Source of the DNA: Flammeovirgaceae bacterium UBA2366
Lineage (GTDB): Bacteria > Bacteroidota > Bacteroidia > Cytophagales > Cyclobacteriaceae
NCBI GenBank assembly: GCA_002344065.1
Contig: DDTK01000011.1
Coordinates: forward strand, 124,001-188,000
Length of the DNA: 64,000 bases
Direction: 5' to 3'
The notes beneath the pieces were generated by a model. That model saw only the letters and a program-made list of their open reading frames with translations, was not told the origin of the DNA and did no database searches. Positions 26,879-35,155 of the stretch are shown one piece after another (within the stretch, counting starts at the first letter, position 1; each line of letters starts with the position of its first letter). The position numbers and the translations under genes are program-made.

Positions 26879-27811
26879 ATGAATTACACCCTGCATCAGC
26901 TTCAGATCTTCCTGAAAGTGTCGCAAGTAAAAAGCATTACCAAAGCCGCTGAAGAGTTACACCTCACCCAACCTGCGGTTTCGATACAGTTAAGAAATTT
27001 CCAGGATCAGTTCGATATTCCATTGACAGAAGTGGTTGGCCGTAAACTGTTTATTACTGACTTTGGAAAGGAAATAGCCAGGGCTGCGGAAAATATCCTC
27101 AACGAAGTTTATGCTATTAACTATAAATCAGAGGCTTATCAAGGACAACTTGCCGGTCGCCTGAAAATCTCTACTGTTTCTACAGGGAAATATGTTATGC
27201 CCTACTTTCTTGCCGACTTCTTACAACACAATCCTGAAATTGAACTGGAATTGGATGTAACCAACAAAGCAAAAGTTATTGAAAGTCTCGAATCCAATTT
27301 GGTCGACTTCTCCCTGGTTTCTATTCTGCCCAAAAATTTAGCAGTTAGTCGTATTGAACTTCTTCAAAACAAGCTTTTTTGGGTAAGCAGCCCGGAGGTA
27401 AAGGCCAAGTTAAAAGCAAGTGCAAAGGTAGCCTCAATATTAGAGAGTACTCCCTTGATATACCGCGAAACCGGATCAGGCACGCGACAAATCATGGAAA
27501 GGTACATTACTACCAAGCGGCTTACTATTAGAAGAAAACTGGAGCTTACTTCTAATGAGGCTGTTAAGCAGGCCATTATTGCAGGCCTTGGCAGTTCCAT
27601 TATGCCGTTGATCGGAATACGTAACGAACTGAATAACGGTCAACTTCAGATTATTCCTGTAAAAGGTTTACCCATTAAATCGCAGTGGCAACTTATCTCC
27701 TTAAAAGGGAAAAAATTCTCACCTGTAGCACAGGCATTCATTTCTTTTATTCATCGTGAAAAATCACGAATCATTAAGGAAAGGTTTAGCTGGTATGAGG
27801 AATATACCTGA
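26879..27811 (+). CDS. LysR-type transcriptional regulator (likely regulator of the sbtA operon)
   Basis: 310 residues. The winged helix-turn-helix lies in residues 1-60 (LHQLQIFLKVSQVKSITKAA, LHLTQPAVSIQLRNF), followed by a periplasmic-binding-like effector domain (about 90-300; GRLKISTVSTGKYVMPYFL, YRETGSGTRQIME, AIIAGLGSSIMPLIG). It resembles the CbbR/CmpR branch by its effector-domain phrases. Divergent from the transporter operon with an 86-bp spacer, the usual layout for LysR regulators and their targets. Inducer unknown; a carbon-metabolism signal is plausible. Confidence 0.92.
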   Translation: MNYTLHQLQIFLKVSQVKSITKAAEELHLTQPAVSIQLRNFQDQFDIPLTEVVGRKLFITDFGKEIARAAENILNEVYAINYKSEAYQGQLAGRLKISTVSTGKYVMPYFLADFLQHNPEIELELDVTNKAKVIESLESNLVDFSLVSILPKNLAVSRIELLQNKLFWVSSPEVKAKLKASAKVASILESTPLIYRETGSGTRQIMERYITTKRLTIRRKLELTSNEAVKQAIIAGLGSSIMPLIGIRNELNNGQLQIIPVKGLPIKSQWQLISLKGKKFSPVAQAFISFIHREKSRIIKERFSWYEEYT

Positions 27812-27812
27812 T

Positions 27813-28898
27813 CTACTGTTTTAATATTACCTTTTTTCCTGTACGCGCACTTTCAATTGCGGCATCCAGTATTTCCATTACGATCATATTATTCTCAAGT
27901 GAAGAAAGATCAAATGGTGATAATTTGATACGCTTCTGAACAACATCTGCCAGCAAAGCAAATGGATCATCATAAGGCTTATCACGTTCAGGAAGAACTT
28001 CTGTTCGCTCAGCACTATCGCCTTTTACTCTTGTGCGCATTTGCGATCGGTTATCACTTATCGTGTAACCCGTAGTACCATAAACCTCCATATCTTTTCT
28101 GTTAAAAGGCCAATTCCATGATGCCTGAATAATTCCCTGCATATCATCATACTCCAATACAATAGTAGCTTCGTCATCCACCTTGGGGTAAACCTGTGGC
28201 TTGAATTGCTGCGTAACCGCTACTACCGCTAGAGGCTTCTTGCCATTCGCAAGCCATGTAATCAGGTTGGCGCCATAACAACCAAAATCAGTAATAGCTC
28301 CCCCACCATTTAGTTTAGGGTTGGTGAGCCACTCCAGAAATTCGGTGTTAACCCCAATCTCCTTAGGACCTTCATGTCCATCGTGTACAACCACTTTGCG
28401 CAACTTACCCAATTGATTCTGTTGCAAAAGTTCATATACTTTATGGTTGGTGGCATACCATGTGGTTTCATAATTGGTGAGCAACTCTATGTTGTGCTTC
28501 TTGGCAAGCATCTGCATTTGCCTGGCGTGATCCAGACTAACCGCCAGAGGCTTTTCCACCATCACATGAATTCCTCGAGGTGCACAAGCCTGCACCACGG
28601 CAAGATGATCGTAAATGGAGCCAAAGGCAGTAACAGCCTCTGGTCTTGTTTTCTCCAGCATTTCTTCCAGGGTGTTGAACAAAAGCGACAGGGGTAGTCC
28701 ATGTTGTTCAAGATAACGTTTGGCTAATTCTGTATTAGGCTCTGCAATGCCTACCAGTTGAATATCACCTCGATCAGCCCTACCCAAAATCCAATGAACA
28801 TGCGTATGGGTTAAACCGGCTACACCAACGCGCACGGGTGTAGCCGTTGCGTTACAGGTGATTATAAAAAGAACTAAAACAAGGGAGAATCGATGCAT
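27813..28898 (-). CDS. Exported Gfo/Idh/MocA family oxidoreductase
   Basis: 361 residues with a signal peptide (MHRFSLVLVLFIITCNATAT). Rossmann part: VRVGVAGLTHTHVHWILG; then the hallmark EKPLAVSLDHARQM; the C-terminal alpha/beta domain has DFGCYGANLITWLANGK and GIIQASWNWPFNRKD. Family members are NAD(P)-dependent sugar or polyol oxidoreductases; exported ones occur in Bacteroidota, some acting on glycosides. Its stop is 1 bp from the convergent LysR gene. Confidence 0.92.
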   Translation of the reverse strand: MHRFSLVLVLFIITCNATATPVRVGVAGLTHTHVHWILGRADRGDIQLVGIAEPNTELAKRYLEQHGLPLSLLFNTLEEMLEKTRPEAVTAFGSIYDHLAVVQACAPRGIHVMVEKPLAVSLDHARQMQMLAKKHNIELLTNYETTWYATNHKVYELLQQNQLGKLRKVVVHDGHEGPKEIGVNTEFLEWLTNPKLNGGGAITDFGCYGANLITWLANGKKPLAVVAVTQQFKPQVYPKVDDEATIVLEYDDMQGIIQASWNWPFNRKDMEVYGTTGYTISDNRSQMRTRVKGDSAERTEVLPERDKPYDDPFALLADVVQKRIKLSPFDLSSLENNMIVMEILDAAIESARTGKKVILKQ

Positions 28899-29120
28899 AG
28901 TAACGTAAAAATTGTTGTACTCACTTATATTTCAGCAACCCTATAGTGATGGTGTTAAGGTAAAACATACGTTGCGTTTCACAAAGCATTTGTTAACCAG
29001 GATAAGTCGAAGCCTGTAAGCCAGCTCAATCTTTCCGCACTTGTTTTCCCAATAATGCCAGGGCTTTAACCGCTCAGAAAAGCGCGCACGAAAGATCTTT
29101 ATTACTATGAGGGCTGATCT

Positions 29121-30227
29121 CTACTTGTCTGCCAACGTTACTTTTCCGCCAAAAACATCGTTAATCAGAATATCCTTAACCCGTTCCGGGTCTTCAAAAT
29201 GCGGACTATGTGCTGCATTCTCAAATGTATAAAAACCCTTAACCGGTGCATGAAGTGTCTCTAAGTATTGCTTTGCCAGCGAGTAGGATACTGTATAGTC
29301 ATATTTTCCGTGAAAAAAATAAACCGGAATATTCACTTCGTTTACCTCTTGTGCCAAATCAGTTGAAATCATATTATTCCAGAGCGGATGAACACCCGAT
29401 TGAGATTTACCCCGCCATAAATTAATTTTCTCTTGAAGTGTGTACTCGCTACACAAGAGGGAAGGTATAAACAAGCCAGTTACAACAGACTTCATATCGT
29501 GTGTTGTACCTATTCCCAGCCTGTGCATAGCCTGGTCACGAAGTTTCAGGTATTCATAAGGAATGCTGTCCTTAACTGGTGAGGCCATCAGCTTTTCCAC
29601 CATTTTTCTGTCGTTTCTATCCTGGTATTCTTTCAGGATATACTCATACGCAATTCTTTCTGATTTTAGCTGATCGGACATCTGTCCAATTCCAATGTAT
29701 GCGTGGTATAACTCGGGTGACTTTGCAGCCGCGTAGATACCGATGAAGGTTCCTCCAGAACGTCCCATGATGTATATCTTGTCTTGTGCAAAACGAGTTC
29801 GGAGGTAATTGGATAGCTCCTTCGTGTCAGATAGCAATTGATCAAGAGTTTTGCTCTCTATAGGTATGCCTGAATTGTACGAAAGGCCTGAGCCGCGCTG
29901 GTCCCACCAAACCACCGTGAAATATTCGTCAAGACCCGTGGGATGCGTCCGGGAAAGGAAGTAATCAGGTATACCCCCATGAAGGTAAAGCAGCACCGGG
30001 TTTTTTACATTTTTACTTTTTATAAACATACCCTGTCGTATACCGCCTATTGTAATAAATATCTTCTCTGAAATACTTCCGGATATCGCTCTACCGTGAT
30101 TGTCCAGAAACGGTTTAGGTACACCTGGGCTAAGGAATAGCAGCACTCCCAAAGCAATTAATAAAACTGTGACAATGAGAACCACTATCGATAGCATGTA
30201 CTTAAGATGTTTTATAGGCTTTTTCAA
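29121..30227 (-). CDS. Membrane-anchored alpha/beta hydrolase (proline iminopeptidase-like)
   Basis: 368 residues. An N-terminal membrane segment (LSIVVLIVTVLLIALGVLLFL) tethers the protein. The alpha/beta-hydrolase fold shows LLYLHGGIPDYF (oxyanion), VVWWDQRGSGLSY, the nucleophile elbow IMGRSGGTFIGI (Ser in G-x-S-x-G), and the late FFHGKYDYTV and NAAHSPHFEDP segments for Asp and His. WWDQRGSG is typical of proline iminopeptidases (S33). Substrate not known. Confidence 0.88.
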   Translation of the reverse strand: MKKPIKHLKYMLSIVVLIVTVLLIALGVLLFLSPGVPKPFLDNHGRAISGSISEKIFITIGGIRQGMFIKSKNVKNPVLLYLHGGIPDYFLSRTHPTGLDEYFTVVWWDQRGSGLSYNSGIPIESKTLDQLLSDTKELSNYLRTRFAQDKIYIMGRSGGTFIGIYAAAKSPELYHAYIGIGQMSDQLKSERIAYEYILKEYQDRNDRKMVEKLMASPVKDSIPYEYLKLRDQAMHRLGIGTTHDMKSVVTGLFIPSLLCSEYTLQEKINLWRGKSQSGVHPLWNNMISTDLAQEVNEVNIPVYFFHGKYDYTVSYSLAKQYLETLHAPVKGFYTFENAAHSPHFEDPERVKDILINDVFGGKVTLADK

Positions 30228-30337
30228 TCTCCATTATAATTTACAGTTTAAACGATAGTCGTATTCCGTTACATCCGATGAAACTTCTGTGAAGGGCATC
30301 ATCAACCTGGGCTTATAAGGCGGCTGGCATACACTGC

Positions 30338-31336
30338 TTATCCATTTTGATAATTGACCAACACTTCTTCAACGGATCTCCTAAACGAATACGGCATTAC
30401 CTCACCATAACCAAACCGGATAAGCAGCAATGGCTGCTTATCGTTTAGTATATTAAAGTGTTGTATTATTTTTTGACGAACCGGATTTTCTTCACATGGC
30501 ATATTAACATGTGCATGCTTTAACTTCAATTGCGTAGCGGTTAATGCAAACCGTTGAAAAGATTGTCCTAAGCGCACCCAGTTTTCTCTTCCATTTTTAT
30601 TGCTAATAAAAAGCGCAAACCCAGCTGACTTGCTGATCAACTTCTTCCATCGCCTGGCTTCACTTTGGGCAGACACCAGGTGTTTCATGATAACACTGCC
30701 GATACGTTTCCCAATTCCTGGCATGCCCATGCTTGCACTCCAAATACCGTCCCTTAGTTTTTCTGCACTGCGCTTTGAAAACCGGATCCACGAAACCAAT
30801 TCGTTAACAAACTGCCTGTTGTTAAATTGCAAATTACTGCCCTCGACAATGAACGATTCAAGATCCGCGATTTCGGTTTTGCTCGTGATAAAAATAACCT
30901 CTGTATCTTCATTTATTGCACTATCCCTAAGCTGGCGTAATATTGATTCTTCAACTGACTTAGCCTCGTAGGCACTTCGGGTGCACTGCCGCATGGAAAT
31001 ATAATCATAGAGTGCATCTTTTTGATCAATTTCTGACTTGCTTAGCGCTATGCTAATTTCATTCTTATCGTTGGTAAAATTCATTGTAACACTGGGATTA
31101 AATCGATGAGCTTTCGCTGACAGGATCAAATTCTCCAACGCACAACCCAAACTGATAAAAAGCGCGTGATTATCAGCATCTACCACCTTTAGGCTACGGG
31201 CAAAGTCCGGTTTGATAATGATACGCATCTCATCTACCTCAAATTTCCAAGGCTGTGTATTATGACCGGAAGGTGCCTTTATGGCATCCTCTATGATCTC
31301 GATAATCGCAGGGTTTAACTCTTTGACTGACTTCAT
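30338..31336 (-). CDS. Acg-like nitroreductase family protein
   Basis: 332 residues with no signal peptide. N-terminal nitroreductase half: IIEDAIKAPSGHNTQPWKFE (FMN-binding), IDQKDALYDYISMRQCTRSAY; second half: ENWVRLGQSFQRFALTATQL and LLIRFGYGE. This two-half layout matches the Acg group (Mycobacterium Rv2032-like), which may bind FMN without classic nitroreductase activity. Isolated on the minus strand between the hydrolase and the barrel protein. Confidence 0.82.
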   Translation of the reverse strand: MKSVKELNPAIIEIIEDAIKAPSGHNTQPWKFEVDEMRIIIKPDFARSLKVVDADNHALFISLGCALENLILSAKAHRFNPSVTMNFTNDKNEISIALSKSEIDQKDALYDYISMRQCTRSAYEAKSVEESILRQLRDSAINEDTEVIFITSKTEIADLESFIVEGSNLQFNNRQFVNELVSWIRFSKRSAEKLRDGIWSASMGMPGIGKRIGSVIMKHLVSAQSEARRWKKLISKSAGFALFISNKNGRENWVRLGQSFQRFALTATQLKLKHAHVNMPCEENPVRQKIIQHFNILNDKQPLLLIRFGYGEVMPYSFRRSVEEVLVNYQNG

Positions 31337-31444
31337 TTCGGTTTGTTTTGCGGATTGATTGTTTAAAAAATAATGTACTTCAAAAACCGGTGCCGAAACC
31401 CCTTCCCCTACGGCACTTAAGTTTCTTTACTTTTTTGCTTCTGC

Positions 31445-32044
31445 TCAAAACTTAAACGACAGACCCAATCCCACTGAGAGATAATTTAAATCCACAGAAG
31501 TTTCTACATTTTCAATACTGATATCCCGGCTTAAGGATCTGTAGCGTACACTTGGCATTAAACTCCATTTTCCGCCAATGGGTATGGCTAGTCCCCCCTC
31601 TACTTGCCAACCAAAACCATGGCCCGAATCAGCGATTACATTCCCTCCTTGTTCAACTTCAATATGATTTGACAATCCACCGGCCTTTGCCAGCATATTA
31701 ATTTTAGAATCGCCTATTGGGTGAATGAATTGCAGCCCAAACGTATAGCCCGACTCCTCATAATCTAAAGTTGCACCGTTTATTTTTTCATTAGAACCAA
31801 ATTTATTCCAGCTCCACCCTGCGTATACGGACAGGTGAGGAATAAATCTATAGGCAAATGTACCTTCAGCTCCGAAGCCTGTATTTAAATTAACCTCGCC
31901 CATTTCTTTTGTGGCAAAATTTACACCCGGACGGAATTCAAAACTCCATCGTTCTTGTGCCTGTGTAGTGTGTGAAACGAATACCATAAGAAAAGTCATC
32001 AGCATGACCAGCGCCCCTCTATAAAAATTTACTTTCGTTTTCAT
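31445..32044 (-). CDS. Outer-membrane beta-barrel protein
   Basis: 199 residues from the ATG at 32044 with a signal peptide (ends HTTQAQ); the frame continues 17 codons upstream. Alternating-hydrophobic strands such as FEFRPGVNFATKEMG, LSVYAGWSWNKFG, YTFGLQFIHPIG and SLMPSVRYRSLSRDI, ending in VGLGLSFKF with a C-terminal aromatic residue, mark a small OmpA/OmpW-type barrel. No binding domain is attached. Function unknown. Confidence 0.85.
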   Translation of the reverse strand: MKTKVNFYRGALVMLMTFLMVFVSHTTQAQERWSFEFRPGVNFATKEMGEVNLNTGFGAEGTFAYRFIPHLSVYAGWSWNKFGSNEKINGATLDYEESGYTFGLQFIHPIGDSKINMLAKAGGLSNHIEVEQGGNVIADSGHGFGWQVEGGLAIPIGGKWSLMPSVRYRSLSRDISIENVETSVDLNYLSVGLGLSFKF

Positions 32045-32160
32045 GGTGTATGTGGTTTTAAGTGCTTCGGTAATTACCGCGGCAAAAGTTATCATGGCTA
32101 CGTAAAAAAGCTAAGATATTCATCATGCAGCCCCCTGCTTTTTGTCATAGGAAGATGAGG

Positions 32161-32182
32161 GTACCTGTGCAAGCGCAGGTAC
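32161..32182. repeat. Short hairpin
   Basis: GTACCTGTGC / GCGCAGGTAC with a two-base loop and one G-T pair. There is no T-tract, so it is not a standard terminator. Confidence 0.5.
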
Positions 32183-32413
32183 TTAAAAGAATGTCAGGCA
32201 AAAGCCCTGTACTGACCCACACAAATTGACAGGAGGAAAGAAAAAATATGAACTTATTTGATTGATAAAATAGTTTTAACTCAATCAAAAATTATGATCA
32301 ACGGTAACGTGTTCGACAGTAGCAGATCTCAAACCATTAAACAGCGAAGTAGCAACGCCCTTTGATTTACAGATGTTTCTCTATTCAAAATAGCATTGAA
32401 TCCGCTGTTGCTT

Positions 32414-32435
32414 ATACACAATGTTGTGTTCAGTT
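32414..32435 (+). repeat. Left inverted repeat bordering the DUF1254 gene pair
   Basis: ATACACAATGTTGTGTTCAGTT. Its counterpart on the opposite strand at 34970-34992 matches at 20 of 23 positions with one gap. It also contains its own short palindrome ACACAA-TG-TTGTGT. Confidence 0.65.
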
Positions 32436-32458
32436 TACATTGAATCAGTTTATGACAC

Positions 32459-33865
32459 CTATTTATTAATTTTGGTAATAGCGGGTGGCGTCCAATCGCC
32501 TGATAACACATTATCTCTTGGCCCATATATGCGCATCATGACATTGAATTCGCCCGCAGGCGCAGGAAGCCAATTTGAGATTCCGGCCTCAGGAGGCTTC
32601 GTGCCGAAATAAATTGTCAAACTACCGTCCTTGTCCACTTTTAAGTTCTTGGTGCGATCACTAATAGAATATCGATCGATTTCGTTTTCAACTAATAATT
32701 GTGTCTCCCCATCGTACATGGTGAGAGACCAAAAATACTTTGCTGGAGGTAAGTTTCCTTCCTTAAATGTCACCTTGTAATTGTTTCGCCCATTCAGATT
32801 TTCTCCTTCGTTATCAACGAATGCTATAGGGTAGAACGCCTCAAAGGGTGTATTCGCATATATTCCCATTTTAGCCACTCTTGTTCTATCGTCATAGTTG
32901 GATCCGAAGTACTCGCCTAATGGATACATGGTCCAACCATTTTTTACAGTACCCAATTTTTTTGATTCAGCATTAATAGTGTCTATTCCTTTCTGTATTC
33001 CTTTTAAAATTGTACTCTGCAGATCCTCATTATTATTGAAGAACACATATTCTTTACCAGCAGCAATACCTATATCTCGATAAGAATTGAGAATATCTTG
33101 TTCATCTTCCGTGAGTTCAATGAATTGAAGCAAGAAATTAAGCAACTCGAAAAATCGTTGATCTCTCATCGCTTCAGCAGAATACTCGGGAAACTCGATC
33201 GTCTCTACTGGTTTTGGCTTGAATTCAGGATGAACTTCACTCAATTTTGTAAGCTCGTATTTTGCCTGGATTGCCTTCGCCTTCGCAACATCCAAAGAGT
33301 CCGAAATATTTACTTGTGTTCTACCAATAAAACCCACTATTGAAGAGGGTGAATTAATTTCCACTAAATCGCCAGGCAAGGCTCCTTCAAAATCTGGCCC
33401 TGTAATGACATATTCTCTAGCTGCGGTGCCGGTGGTGTTCGTACCTATGTAAGCGAAATTATCGGTAGTCATACTGATAAACTGAAATGAATAGTATCTG
33501 TCTGTAACTTCAGGCACTTTGAGTATCATTGGTCCTGCTCTGAGGTCCAGGTTTGCGGTGGTGTAATAGGTGTCGTTGTTGGGACTTACTACAAATTTAT
33601 CTGCGGGAGTATACAGTTTAGATTCCTTGGTTAATTGATTCATTGGTGTGTATTTCGGAGAGGTCTTTAATACGCGGAATGCATATATACCTTTATAGTT
33701 TTCAACTATTGGGAAGAAGTGGAAATACGCACTCGCTACTTTATCCTCCACTTCCTTTTTGGTTAATTGGGTTTCATTTGAACCGCAGCTAAATACACCA
33801 AGTATCAACGCGAGCATAAAATGACAAGTAGTTATTGATCTACTTTTTATCTTGAACAATTTCAT
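32459..33865 (-). CDS. DUF1254/DUF1214 lipoprotein, long
   Basis: 468 residues from MKLFKIKSRS at 33865 (frame open four codons more). A lipoprotein signal peptide ends LGVFSC. DUF1254 part: SKLYTPADKFVVSPNNDTYY and MILKVPEVTDRYYSFQF; DUF1214 part: WTMYPLGEYFGSNYDDR, FEAFYPIAFVDNEG, and FWSLTMYDGETQLLVEN with the closing IYGPRDNVLSGDWTPPAI. Members are exported and of unknown activity; some are tied to lipid or steroid metabolism. Second of two tandem genes of the same family that lie between inverted repeats. Confidence 0.9.
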   Translation of the reverse strand: MKLFKIKSRSITTCHFMLALILGVFSCGSNETQLTKKEVEDKVASAYFHFFPIVENYKGIYAFRVLKTSPKYTPMNQLTKESKLYTPADKFVVSPNNDTYYTTANLDLRAGPMILKVPEVTDRYYSFQFISMTTDNFAYIGTNTTGTAAREYVITGPDFEGALPGDLVEINSPSSIVGFIGRTQVNISDSLDVAKAKAIQAKYELTKLSEVHPEFKPKPVETIEFPEYSAEAMRDQRFFELLNFLLQFIELTEDEQDILNSYRDIGIAAGKEYVFFNNNEDLQSTILKGIQKGIDTINAESKKLGTVKNGWTMYPLGEYFGSNYDDRTRVAKMGIYANTPFEAFYPIAFVDNEGENLNGRNNYKVTFKEGNLPPAKYFWSLTMYDGETQLLVENEIDRYSISDRTKNLKVDKDGSLTIYFGTKPPEAGISNWLPAPAGEFNVMMRIYGPRDNVLSGDWTPPAITKINK

Positions 33866-33891
33866 GTTAAGTGTCATATCTTCCGGATTAT

Positions 33892-34956
33892 TTATTTTAC
33901 AATAGTTATTTGCACTTCTTCGTGCAAAGATTGGACGTAAGCAAGTATTTCGTCTAAGCTATTGGGCATGTACAGTCGGATAGTAAGGTTCCAATTTTCG
34001 ACAACTTCGATATTGTTCTGACGACCTTCACAATTGAAATGGAAAGTGTAACTTCCATCCGGGTTGGGCATAGCTTGCTTATTATTTAGGGCAAAAGCAT
34101 CTTTGGTAATATAACCATCAGGCCCGTAAGTAGTGAGAGAAAAGAAACCACCCTTGTCAAATTGTAAGGGCGGTTTTGGAATCGTGATTTGCGAACAATT
34201 TCCCTTCAGTGCTGCTCCAGTTGGTTGAATGTTTGTGACATATGTTGCATGCTTAACTGGAAGTCCAGCCCAACCAGCAGCAGAGGCAAGTAAAAAGTCA
34301 TTTGGTTCTACCTCTTCCTTTTGACCAAACGCTTTCCACGCCCTGACGTTAACCGCTTCTGAAAGCAATACGCTTCTTAAGGAGTCCAAAGACTTTGAAT
34401 CAAAATTCTTGGATTCATAATTCTTGGATGAATTCGCGTTTATACTATAGCTATCCTGATGTTTGTGAGCTTCTGCATAGCCAATTGAATCTAGAGACCG
34501 AACACCTGTTCTGATATTTAAATAGACATGGTCGCCCAATGCAACATCTTTTTTCGTGATTTCGAGTGTATCTCCAGGATAAGCCACTCCAATGGTATAA
34601 TGGTTTTCGTCAATTACCTGAATACTCGAATAGACATCCCAATAAGGGTTAATGATAGTAGCACCCTCAGAAATATCAACCAAAGCATTACTGTAGTATG
34701 TATCCTGATTTTCTCTAATGACAAATTGATTGTCCTTACCGGACATCTTTCTTGCATGGTATATAGTGTTAATATCATGCTTACTCGCAAATTCGGTAAA
34801 ATACTTGTCTGTTTCGGCTATGGTAAAATTATCTCGGGTGACTTTTGTAGGCGAGTCCTGATCTGACATACTTTTTCTTTTTGCCCCTTGATTACAAGAA
34901 ATTAAAGTGGTTATAGCCAAAAAAACTATTGTAATTTTTATTTTATAAATTTTCAT
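33892..34956 (-). CDS. DUF1254/DUF1214 lipoprotein, short
   Basis: 354 residues from MKIYKIKITIVFLAITTLISC (lipobox LISC); frame open 35 codons upstream through a repeat, so the shorter start is preferred, and it matches the paralog's start. DUF1254 half: RENQDTYYSNALVDISEGAT; DUF1214 half: FSLTTYGPDGYITKDAFALNN and NWNLTIRLYMPNSLDEIL. The link holds a Ser/Lys/Asp-rich repeated run (SKNYESKNFDSKSLDS) encoded by 15-base imperfect tandem repeats. The product is a shorter relative of the next gene, 26 bp away. Confidence 0.88.
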   Translation of the reverse strand: MKIYKIKITIVFLAITTLISCNQGAKRKSMSDQDSPTKVTRDNFTIAETDKYFTEFASKHDINTIYHARKMSGKDNQFVIRENQDTYYSNALVDISEGATIINPYWDVYSSIQVIDENHYTIGVAYPGDTLEITKKDVALGDHVYLNIRTGVRSLDSIGYAEAHKHQDSYSINANSSKNYESKNFDSKSLDSLRSVLLSEAVNVRAWKAFGQKEEVEPNDFLLASAAGWAGLPVKHATYVTNIQPTGAALKGNCSQITIPKPPLQFDKGGFFSLTTYGPDGYITKDAFALNNKQAMPNPDGSYTFHFNCEGRQNNIEVVENWNLTIRLYMPNSLDEILAYVQSLHEEVQITIVK

Positions 34957-34969
34957 ATCCAAATTATTT

Positions 34970-34992
34970 AACTGAGCACAACGTTTGTGTAT
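34970..34992 (-). repeat. Right inverted repeat bordering the DUF1254 gene pair
   Basis: On the minus strand it reads ATACACAAACGTTGTGCTCAGTT, mirroring 32414-32435. It is the outer part of the left arm of the larger palindrome at 34977-35144. Confidence 0.65.
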
Positions 34993-35144
34993 GTGCCGTT
35001 GCCGGACTAAGAGCCAAAATGAATGCCCGTAGGGAATGATTTTGGCGACCTGCTCCGACATTGTCCACCGTGACAGAACGTACTTGCGAAGATAGCCATT
35101 TGTTTGAACCTGAACCCGGCAATGGTCACATACATATTGTTGGC
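34977..35144. repeat. Long-armed palindrome, attC-like folded element
   Basis: Outer arms 34977-35005 (CACAACGTTTGTGTATGTGC..., ending GCCGG) and 35116-35144 (CCGGCAATGGTCACATACAT..., ending GTTGGC) are complementary over about 24 of 29 positions with a few mismatches and gaps. An inner hairpin lies at 35013-35046: GCCAAAATGAATGCCC / GGGAATGATTTTGGC with a three-base loop. The remaining centre (35047-35115) is unpaired. The shape and the GTTG / CAAC ends recall integron attC sites, but the strict R-box consensus (GTTRRRY) is not met. Confidence 0.55.
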
Positions 35145-35155
35145 AGCTGGCAATT

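Larger units (their letters stand above)
32045..32458. other. Gene-free stretch containing a hairpin and a boundary repeat
   Basis: About 410 bases without a supported gene. It holds a GTACCTGTGC-AA-GCGCAGGTAC hairpin at 32161-32182, a perfect-looking SD (AGGAGG at 32231) followed by a five-codon frame, and the left inverted repeat of the DUF1254 module at 32414-32435. These look like remnants next to a recombination boundary. Confidence 0.6.

Noticed and set aside
28961..28995. A third copy of the DUF1254-border repeat (ACATACGTTGCG)
   Set aside because: Only a few bases match and no palindrome surrounds it.
28899..29120. A gene remnant between the oxidoreductase and the hydrolase
   Set aside because: Minus-strand frames give short protein-like phrases (such as SWLTGFDLSWLTNAL) but stops follow closely and no start is visible, so support is too weak.
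32294..32365. A 23-codon frame next to the DUF1254 module
   Set aside because: Very short, with no family or ribosome site; likely chance.
34957..35061. N-terminal extension of the short DUF1254 lipoprotein
   Set aside because: The extra 35 codons read through the palindromic repeat and precede a clear lipoprotein signal peptide.
34977..35144. A genuine integron attC site
   Set aside because: The ends CACAACG and GTTGGC do not fit the R-box GTTRRRY and no integron integrase is in the window, so it is reported only as attC-like.
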